A DNA stretch of 29,748 bases, taken from positions 1-29,748 of the forward strand of contig JAZUNS010000137.1 of assembly GCA_045604285.1 (NCBI GenBank), read 5' to 3'. Under the pieces are notes generated by a model, which was given only the letters and a program-made list of their open reading frames with translations, was not told the origin of the DNA and did not search any database. How positions within the stretch are numbered: the first letter of the stretch is position 1; each line of letters begins with the position of its first letter. Positions 24,022-29,748 of this stretch are shown piece by piece. Origin of the DNA: SIG636 sp045604285 (GTDB lineage: Bacteria; Bacillota; Clostridia; Oscillospirales; CAG-382). The position numbers and the translations under genes are program-made.

Positions 24022-26951
24022 TATTTTTTGCCCTCTTTCTCGTCTAACGCGCCAATCAAGCTGCGCAGCCTGATTTTTACGGCGCCCAAATTGGTAATTT
24101 CATCAATTTTAAGCTGGGTGTAATATTTGCCGCCCGCCTCTAATATAGAGCGCACCTCGTCGGTGGTAATGGCGTCTACACCGCAACCGAAGGAAACAAG
24201 CTGTACCAGCTCGGTATCTTTGTTTTCCGTGGCGTATTTTGCAGCACGGTAAAGCCTTGCATGGTAGGTCCATTGGTTAAGTACCGCAACGCTTTCCGGC
24301 GGGGTAGTAAGGTGACAAACGCTGTCCTCGCTTACCACAACAAAGCCCAAACTGTTGGCAAGCTGGTCAATACCGTGGCTTATTTCGGGGTCAATGTGAT
24401 AGGGCCTGCCGCTAAGTATCATTATGCGCTTGCCCTCTGCTCTGGCACGGCGTACCGCTGCTTCACCTTCGCTCTTTACGGCTTCCATGTACTTGTAGTA
24501 TTCGCTAAAACCGTTGTTAACCGCGCGGCGCAGCTTGCTCGCACTGAATTTTCCAAAAGGTGCAAGATATACGCCAAGCTCTCTCGCCAGCTCTCGCTTG
24601 TTATTTATGTTAAGGTACGGATACAAAAACCTTGTTTTTTCGCCGATATCCATATTGCCGCTTAACAGCTCGGAATAATAAGCAACAACGGGACAATTGT
24701 AGTGGTTGTCCGATACCTTCTCGTTAATATTATAGCTAAGGCAGGGGTAAAAAACGGCGTCAACGCCTGCCTCTATAAGTTCTTCAACGTGGCCGTGCAT
24801 TATCTTTGCGGGATAACACGCCGTATCCGACGGAATGGAGAACTGCCCCTTTTCATAGGTGCCTCTGGTGGAAAGCTTAGAAACCCTGGTTTTAAAGCCA
24901 AGGCTTGTAAAAATGCCGTTCCACAGGGGCAAAAGCTCAAACATACCCAAGGCCAAAGGCAACCCTATTACGCCCTTGTCGCCGTCGCCGCAGGGCAGGG
25001 AAGTAAGATAATCTCTCTTAAACGCATACAAATTGGGCAACGCCTTAGCGCCCTCACTGCCGCCTGCGCCCTTTTCACAGCGATTGCCGGAAATAAAGCG
25101 CTTTCCTCCGCCAAAGCTGTTAACTGTAAGGTGGCAATGGTTGGTACAGCCCTTGCACACGGTGCTTTTTGTTTCGTGGGTAAAGCTTTTAAGCTCTTCC
25201 TTGCTGATAAGCGAGCTCTTCTCAAAGCGCTCTGCGTAAATTGCCGCACCAAAAGCGCCCATAAGCCCTGCAATGTCCGGGCGTATAACCTCCTTGCCCA
25301 GCTCCTTCTCAAAGGAACGCAAAACCGCATCGTTAAGGAAGGTACCGCCCTGAACAACTACCTTATCGCCCAGCTCATCGGGAGAGGTAGCTCTGATTAC
25401 CTTATATAATGCGTTTTTTACTACACTGACCGAAAGCCCCGCAGAGATATCCTCCGTAGCGGCACCCTCTTTTTGGGATTGCTTAACAGAGCTGTTCATA
25501 AACACGGTACAACGGCTGCCCAAATTAACGGGATTGTTGCCAAAAATGCCCTTTGTGGCAAACTCTGCAATATCACAGCCCATGGATTTTGCAAAGGTCT
25601 CCAAAAACGAGCCACAGCCCGAAGAGCAAGCCTCGTTAAGCATTATGCTGTCAATGGCGCCGTTCCTTATGCGGAAGCATTTAATATCCTGCCCGCCGAT
25701 ATCCAGTATAAAATCAACCTTGGGCTGAAAATGCTTTGCGGCGGTGTAGTGGGCAATGGTCTCAACCACGCCTGCGTCAACGCCAAAGGCGTGCTTAATA
25801 AGCTCCTCGCCGTAGCCGGTAACGGCACAGCCGCAGATCTCTATTCTGTCTTCAATCAAGTCATAAATTTTGGTAAGCTCTTCCCTCACCACTTCCACGG
25901 GATTGCCCTTGTTGGAGGAATAGTAGCTGTAAAGGATCTCTCTGCTTTCGGATATAAGCACCAGCTTTGTGGTGGTGCTGCCGCAGTCTATGCCCAAAAA
26001 TGCCTTGCCGCTGTAGTCGTTTATGTCCTTTCTGGGCACGGTGGAAAGTGCGTGCCTGGTCTTAAACGCCCTAAACTCCTCCTGTGATGCAAAAAGGGGC
26101 GGAAGTCTGTTAGCCGAAACGGCGTTTTCCTTTGCGGCCTTTATCTTTGACAAAAGCTCCTCTGCCGTAAGGGTGCTGCCGCTTTTCTCTGCATACAGTG
26201 CGGCGCCCATTGCAACGGCAAACCTGCCGTACTCGGGGAAAATCGCATCCTCTTCCTTAAGCTTAAGCGTCTCAACAAACCTTTGCCTAAGCCCCAGACA
26301 GTAATACAAGGGGCCGCCCAAAAACAAAACCTTGCCCTTTATTCGTCTGCCCTGGGCAAGTCCTGCAATTGTCTGATTAACCACCGCCTGATAAATGCTG
26401 GCGGCAACGTCGGCCTTGTTTGCGCCCTGGTTAAGCAGGGGCTGTATATCGGTCTTTGCAAAAACGCCGCAGCGGGATGCAATGGGATAAATACGCTTAT
26501 GCTCAAGGCTAAGCTCGTCCATCTCATCGGGTGTAAGGTCAAGCAGGGTAGCCATCTGGTCAATAAATGCACCGGTCCCGCCTGCGCAAGAGCCGTTCAT
26601 GCGCTCGTCCACTCCGCCGTCAAAAAATATTATCTTAGCGTCCTCGCCGCCAAGCTCAATAACGCAGGAGGCATCCGGTACCAAATGCTTTACAACCTCA
26701 CCCGTTGCAAAAACCTCTTGGGTAAACGCAACGTCTATCCCTTCCGCAAGGCCAAGCCCCGCAGACCCGGATATGGCAACGGAAAGCTCTGCCGTGCCTA
26801 TAAGCTTTTTTATCTCTTCAACAAGCTCGGCAGTTTTTTCCCTTACCTTGGAAAAATGCCTTGCATATTTTTCATATACGGTTACGCCGTCTTTTAAAAG
26901 CACAGCTTTAGCCGTCGTAGAACCTATATCTATACCAAGTAAATACTTCAT
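24021..26951 (-). CDS. BadF/HgdC-type ATPase (acyl-CoA dehydratase activase), double ATPase domain plus DUF2229-like part
   Basis: The 976-residue protein has two ATPase domains of the ASKHA fold. The first starts GIDIGSTTAKAVLL with GGEDAKIIFF and NGSCAGGTGAF; the second, near residue 317, starts GIDCGSTTTKLVLI with DIGGQDIKCF and NEACSSGCGSF. The Cys residues after the second motif of each domain are where these activases hold a bridging 4Fe-4S cluster. From about 600 a third part (CKGCTNHCHLTV, DTACYPAKIMHGH, PCLSYN, FGCGVDAI near 922) matches the DUF2229/COG3580 segment. The family couples ATP hydrolysis to low-potential electron transfer; this long branch is uncharacterised as far as I know. 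It starts at ATG, but its only good Shine-Dalgarno sequence (GGAGGAG) lies 30 bases upstream. It has a consensus promoter and is co-transcribed with the dehydratase-like gene. Confidence 0.9.
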   Translation of the reverse strand: MKYLLGIDIGSTTAKAVLLKDGVTVYEKYARHFSKVREKTAELVEEIKKLIGTAELSVAISGSAGLGLAEGIDVAFTQEVFATGEVVKHLVPDASCVIELGGEDAKIIFFDGGVDERMNGSCAGGTGAFIDQMATLLDLTPDEMDELSLEHKRIYPIASRCGVFAKTDIQPLLNQGANKADVAASIYQAVVNQTIAGLAQGRRIKGKVLFLGGPLYYCLGLRQRFVETLKLKEEDAIFPEYGRFAVAMGAALYAEKSGSTLTAEELLSKIKAAKENAVSANRLPPLFASQEEFRAFKTRHALSTVPRKDINDYSGKAFLGIDCGSTTTKLVLISESREILYSYYSSNKGNPVEVVREELTKIYDLIEDRIEICGCAVTGYGEELIKHAFGVDAGVVETIAHYTAAKHFQPKVDFILDIGGQDIKCFRIRNGAIDSIMLNEACSSGCGSFLETFAKSMGCDIAEFATKGIFGNNPVNLGSRCTVFMNSSVKQSQKEGAATEDISAGLSVSVVKNALYKVIRATSPDELGDKVVVQGGTFLNDAVLRSFEKELGKEVIRPDIAGLMGAFGAAIYAERFEKSSLISKEELKSFTHETKSTVCKGCTNHCHLTVNSFGGGKRFISGNRCEKGAGGSEGAKALPNLYAFKRDYLTSLPCGDGDKGVIGLPLALGMFELLPLWNGIFTSLGFKTRVSKLSTRGTYEKGQFSIPSDTACYPAKIMHGHVEELIEAGVDAVFYPCLSYNINEKVSDNHYNCPVVAYYSELLSGNMDIGEKTRFLYPYLNINNKRELARELGVYLAPFGKFSASKLRRAVNNGFSEYYKYMEAVKSEGEAAVRRARAEGKRIMILSGRPYHIDPEISHGIDQLANSLGFVVVSEDSVCHLTTPPESVAVLNQWTYHARLYRAAKYATENKDTELVQLVSFGCGVDAITTDEVRSILEAGGKYYTQLKIDEITNLGAVKIRLRSLIGALDEKEGKK

Positions 26952-26988
26952 AAGCTTTAAACGCTTTTAAACAGCGCCAAACTCCTCC
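26952..26988 (-). promoter_or_regulatory. Displaced Shine-Dalgarno site with intervening hairpin, activase start
   Basis: On the minus strand GGAGGAG (26982-26988) lies 30 bases before the ATG, and no other Shine-Dalgarno sequence is nearer. Between them, TTTAAA-AGCG-TTTAAA plus two GC pairs across a 2-base bulge can fold (26954-26975). If it folds, the effective spacing is about 8 bases. The stem is AT-rich and weak. Confidence 0.45.
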
Positions 26989-27003
26989 ATTTAAAGTCGT
27001 GTA

Positions 27004-27032
27004 ATTATAGCATAATACGCCGTTTTTGTCAA
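27004..27032 (-). promoter_or_regulatory. Consensus sigma-A promoter of the activase/dehydratase operon
   Basis: On the minus strand, perfect TTGACA and perfect TATAAT are separated by 17 bases. A 5-bp inverted repeat GTGGC / GCCAC with a 7-base spacer (27036-27052) lies just upstream of the -35 element. Confidence 0.9.
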
Positions 27033-27142
27033 GGCGTGGCGAAAATTGCCACAATTTACACCAAATCTTAAACCGTTAATACTACTTTAACAAAAAACTG
27101 ATATCATAAGCAAACAAATATTAAAATCGGGACAAGTTTGAT

Positions 27143-28117
27143 ATGAAAAAATACCTTTTTTCAATAATATACGGCGTGCTGCTTTTGGCTTTTACGGCAT
27201 ACGTTTTGCTTTATATATACGTGCTGCCTCAGGATGGAACCCAGGCGGTTATTCCGCCGACCCCTCAGCTAAACGGCGGCTTCTCTCAGCTTCTGCCGGA
27301 TGAAGATTCTTCCGTTTTTGTATCGGAGGATTCCATTTCTGCGGAAAGCTCGGCGACGGCAGAATACAGCTCAAAACCCGATACTACTGAGAATACTTAT
27401 GCTGACGAAAACGTAAATATAACCCTAAGCACCTACCGTGTGGGTGACACCACCGTTTACGTAGCAGACGTTAAGCTTTCTCACCCATCCTTGCTTAAAA
27501 CCGCCCTTGCAGGGGATAGATACGGCAGAAATATTAAAGAAAAAACCTCTGTTATGGCAGAGGCTAAGGGTGCAATTCTTGCCGTAAACGGCGACTATTA
27601 CAGCGCCAGAGAGGGTTGTGTGCTTCGCAACGGAACCCTTTACCGTGACTTTAACTCCGATAGTGACGGCGAGGCGCTGGTTATTTATCAAGACGGCACA
27701 GTAGATATAGTTAAAGAATCAGAAGGCGACGCAAACGCATTGCTGTCAGAGGGTGCCATGCAGATCCTTTCCTTTGGCCCCGCCCTTGTAAAAGATGGGG
27801 AAGTAAGCGTCGGTGTAAATGACGAGGTGGACAAAGCCATGGCAAACAACCCCCGCACGGCGTTCGTTTATTACAGCGCCAACCATTACGCCTTGGTAGT
27901 GGGTGACGGTAGAACCTCCGAAAGCAAGGGGCTAAGCCTTTACGAGCTGGCAGGCTTTTTGCAAGGCCTGGGTGCGGTAAGCGCATATAATCTGGATGGC
28001 GGCGGCTCCTCCACCATGTATTTTAACGGCAGGGTCGTCAATAACCCCACCACCAACGGCAAAAGAATATCGGAGAGGGAGGTAAGCGACATTGTCTATG
28101 TCGGCTACGAATATTAA
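27143..28117 (+). CDS. Membrane-anchored phosphodiester glycosidase (NAGPA/DUF2233 family)
   Basis: The 324-residue protein has an N-terminal membrane anchor at about 5-27, a Pro/Ser-rich linker and, from about residue 90, the NAGPA domain: AVNGDYYSA near 147, LSFGPALVKDG, NPRTAF, LVVGDGR and LDGGGSSTMYFNG near 284. This family includes the human enzyme that uncovers mannose 6-phosphate; bacterial members cleave N-acetylglucosamine or sugar phosphodiesters on exopolysaccharides or teichoic-acid-like polymers outside the cell. The ATG has only a weak CGGGAC before it, and I see no convincing promoter upstream, although the intergenic space is shared with the divergent activase promoter. A small membrane protein gene overlaps its end. 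Confidence 0.88.
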   Translation: MKKYLFSIIYGVLLLAFTAYVLLYIYVLPQDGTQAVIPPTPQLNGGFSQLLPDEDSSVFVSEDSISAESSATAEYSSKPDTTENTYADENVNITLSTYRVGDTTVYVADVKLSHPSLLKTALAGDRYGRNIKEKTSVMAEAKGAILAVNGDYYSAREGCVLRNGTLYRDFNSDSDGEALVIYQDGTVDIVKESEGDANALLSEGAMQILSFGPALVKDGEVSVGVNDEVDKAMANNPRTAFVYYSANHYALVVGDGRTSESKGLSLYELAGFLQGLGAVSAYNLDGGGSSTMYFNGRVVNNPTTNGKRISEREVSDIVYVGYEY

Positions 28118-28529
28118 TAACAAAAAAGCTAACGCCCGTGCCGCAACGGCATATCTTGCCGCTACCGCCTTTTGCGGCTTTTTCAGCTCGGTTTATGCAG
28201 ACCAAAGCCACGGCGTGTTTTCAAATTATATGACTTATCTGGCGCTGTTTCCCTTTTGCCTGGGCGTGTTGCCCTATTGGGTCCAGTATCTGCTGGGCGT
28301 AAAAGGGCTTGTGGGTGTGGGCAAGCAGCTTTATAATTGGGGTGCCGTAAGCGTTACCTTGGGCTCCCTTATAAAGGGTATAGTGGAAATATCCGGCTAC
28401 GAAGTTACAAAAATCGGCGTTTTCGGTATGGGAATAAATTATACAGTGCTGTACTTTACCGCAGGAGCTTTGCTCATGGCGGCAGGGGCAGTTATCAGCT
28501 TGCTTGGCGCGTTTTCAAAAAAACAATAA
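28092..28529 (+). CDS. Small four-helix membrane protein, unknown function
   Basis: The 145-residue protein has about four hydrophobic segments (roughly 17-35, 43-68, 80-100 and 113-140) and short polar ends. I do not recognise a family. The TTG at 28092 is preferred because AGGGAGGT (28076-28083) lies 8 bases before it, while the ATG at 28098 would have a long spacing of 14. Both starts lie inside the glycosidase gene, so the two are translationally coupled and may act together at the membrane. It ends shortly before the promoter of the ligase gene. Confidence 0.7.
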   Translation: MSMSATNINNKKANARAATAYLAATAFCGFFSSVYADQSHGVFSNYMTYLALFPFCLGVLPYWVQYLLGVKGLVGVGKQLYNWGAVSVTLGSLIKGIVEISGYEVTKIGVFGMGINYTVLYFTAGALLMAAGAVISLLGAFSKKQ

Positions 28530-28534
28530 TTGTG

Positions 28535-28563
28535 TTGCTTTTTCTGCCTGCATGGCGTATAAT
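28535..28563 (+). promoter_or_regulatory. Probable promoter of the D-Ala ligase gene
   Basis: A perfect TATAAT has TTGCTT 17 bases upstream, 35 bases before the ATG. The -35 element is weak. AAGGAG lies 10 bases before the start codon. Confidence 0.6.
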
Positions 28564-28598
28564 AGTAAGGTAAGTTTGCTTTTAAGGAGCTTTAGTTT

Positions 28599-29642
28599 AT
28601 GAATAAAAAGAACGTAGCGGTGCTTTTTGGCGGCTACTCTTCGGAATATTCCGTTTCCTTGCTTTCCGTATACTCCGTGCTTAAAAACTTGGATAACGAT
28701 AAATACAACCCTATTCTTATAGGCATTACTAAAGAGGGTGACTGGTTCCGTTATTACGGCGATATTGAAAAAATCCCCGGTGATAACTGGGCTGACGATA
28801 AAAGTCTGCTTGCCTCAGTGGCGGTTTCCCCCAACAGAAGTGCTCACGGAATAATAGAACGCAGCGCAGCAGGAGTTAAAGAGACCTACATAGACTGCGC
28901 CCTGCCCATCCTCCACGGCAAAAACGGAGAGGATGGCACCGTCCAAGGTGTTTTTGAGCTTGCAGGCATTCCCATCGCCGGTTGCGGCTCTCTGGGGTCT
29001 TGCTTGTGTATGAACAAGCACGTAGCACAGCGTTTGGCAGAGACAGTCGGCGTTGCCGTTCCAAAGGCTTTGCTTATCTATGCGGGCGACTCTATCGTCC
29101 CCGCCTTTGCTTTTGCCGAAGAAATAGGATACCCCCTGTTTGTAAAGCCCGTTAAGGCGGGCTCCTCCTACGGTGTAACAAGGGTAACCGCAGCCGACGG
29201 GCTGGCTACCGCCATAGAAGAGGCTTTGAAGTATGACGACGTTATAATGGTAGAAGAGGCTGTTTTGGGTAAGGAGATCGCCTGCGCCGTTATGGGTAAC
29301 AGAGAGCTTATCGTCGGTGAGGTGGATGAGGTTGAGCTTGCAGGCGGATTTTACGATTTCGAAGCTAAGTATTTCCCCAAGTCAACGGTTATCCACGTCC
29401 CCGCAAGAATAGACGATAGTGAAAGAGAGCGCATAAAGGAAATAGCTGCAAAGCTGTATAAGGCAACCGGCTGTAACGGATTTGCAAGGGTGGATCTGTT
29501 TTATACCGATGAAGGTCAGGTAGTGTTCGGTGAGATAAACACCATCCCCGGCTTTACCGAGCATAGCCGTTTTCCCGCAATGATGAAGGCTGTGGGCTAC
29601 AGCTTTTCCCAAGTGCTTGATTATTTTATAGAAAATGCGTAG
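28599..29642 (+). CDS. ddl: D-alanine--D-alanine (or D-serine) ligase, VanG-like
   Basis: The 347-residue ATP-grasp enzyme makes the D-Ala-D-X dipeptide for peptidoglycan precursors. It has VLFGGYSSEYSVSL at the N-terminus, LPILHGKNGEDGTVQG, LFVKPVKAGSSYGVT, MVEEAVLGKEIACAV, GGFYDFEAKY, GFARVDLFY and GEINTIPGFTEHSRFP. Reading from memory, it resembles the VanG D-Ala-D-Ser ligase (EY in place of EH in the first motif, similar N-terminal third) more than common Ddl enzymes. The FYDFEAKY loop with its Tyr argues against a D-lactate ligase of VanA/VanB type. No VanT racemase, VanXY peptidase or VanSR pair is visible, so a housekeeping role is the default. Acceptor specificity cannot be read by eye. 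Confidence 0.92.
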   Translation: MNKKNVAVLFGGYSSEYSVSLLSVYSVLKNLDNDKYNPILIGITKEGDWFRYYGDIEKIPGDNWADDKSLLASVAVSPNRSAHGIIERSAAGVKETYIDCALPILHGKNGEDGTVQGVFELAGIPIAGCGSLGSCLCMNKHVAQRLAETVGVAVPKALLIYAGDSIVPAFAFAEEIGYPLFVKPVKAGSSYGVTRVTAADGLATAIEEALKYDDVIMVEEAVLGKEIACAVMGNRELIVGEVDEVELAGGFYDFEAKYFPKSTVIHVPARIDDSERERIKEIAAKLYKATGCNGFARVDLFYTDEGQVVFGEINTIPGFTEHSRFPAMMKAVGYSFSQVLDYFIENA

Positions 29643-29697
29643 GTCAATAGCTATGGCTATTGACCTCAAGCTGATGACAAACCCTGTCATCAGCTTG
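29641..29697. other. Two tandem perfect hairpins after the ligase gene
   Basis: The first stem, AGGTCAATAGC / GCTATTGACCT with a 4-base loop, overlaps the stop codon. The second, CAAGCTGATGACA / TGTCATCAGCTTG with a 5-base loop, follows directly. Neither has a T tract on either strand, so they are not standard terminators. They may stabilise the mRNA 3' end or be a palindromic repeat element. Confidence 0.6.
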
Positions 29698-29748
29698 GCA
29701 GAGTGCTGAGAAAGAGTGCAGACGAAACGAACCGAGGCGAAAAAACAA

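Noticed and set aside
24018..24026. Frameshift pseudogene reading of the activase/dehydratase pair
   Set aside because: The downstream gene has its own ATG in a TAATG coupling and both parts are full-length domains, so a true gene split is the simpler reading, although sequencing error cannot be ruled out by eye.
27053..27142. Promoter for the phosphodiester glycosidase gene (TTTACA with TAATAC)
   Set aside because: The hexamers match poorly at 16-base spacing; the sequence does not let me choose a promoter.

Overview
The window looks like a chromosomal segment of an anaerobic, gut-type Bacillota (class Clostridia, probably near Oscillospirales/Ruminococcaceae). The evidence is a type I dockerin on a large secreted protein, a YtrA-like GntR/ABC operon, a VanG-like D-Ala ligase, a BadF/HgdC-type activase with a dehydratase-like partner, strong AGGAGG Shine-Dalgarno sites, near-consensus sigma-A promoters and several lipoproteins. 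This placement is an inference from gene content; no rRNA or other phylogenetic marker is present. I see no tRNA, rRNA, CRISPR array or insertion sequence.

Layout. 1-409: 3' end of an SGNH/GDSL hydrolase. 518-7585: a 2355-residue cyclic beta-1,2-glucan synthase-type protein (GT84-like, cyclization and GH94 domains). 7649-9864 (minus): a two-gene unit of ApgM-type phosphoglycerate mutase followed by a lipoprotein with a class A beta-lactamase-like fold. 10068-13636: a four-gene operon with its own promoter and terminator, encoding an HPr-kinase-like P-loop protein, a PqqD-like protein, a soluble S24/S26 peptidase, and a nucleotidyltransferase fused through one membrane helix to about 11 MORN repeats. 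13637-15304: a decayed beta-sandwich gene fragment with a near-perfect promoter, then an unrecognised lipoprotein. 15338-18204: an autoregulated GntR/ABC transporter operon. 18434-22621 (minus): a dockerin protein with a DNase I-like domain lying between GLUG beta-helix repeats. 22762-26951 (minus): a two-gene activase/dehydratase-like pair. 27143-28529: a membrane-anchored phosphodiester glycosidase and a small membrane protein. 28599-29642: a D-Ala-D-Ala/D-Ser-type ligase followed by two perfect hairpins.

How the genes relate. Much of the segment concerns the cell surface: glucan synthesis, lipoproteins, an envelope-stress-type transporter, a dockerin protein, a phosphodiester glycosidase and peptidoglycan precursor synthesis. 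The best candidate for an undescribed system is the 10068-13636 operon. Its first, second and fourth genes resemble accessory proteins of lasso-type and other RiPP clusters, but no precursor, leader peptidase or cyclase is visible, and the nucleotidyltransferase carries a predicted membrane helix and MORN domain. The second candidate is the nuclease domain inserted in a beta-helix that ends in a dockerin. Smaller points of interest are a perfect 12-bp inverted-repeat operator, an activase start codon whose Shine-Dalgarno sequence lies beyond a possible hairpin, and a penicilloyl-hydrolase-like lipoprotein lacking the expected glutamate.
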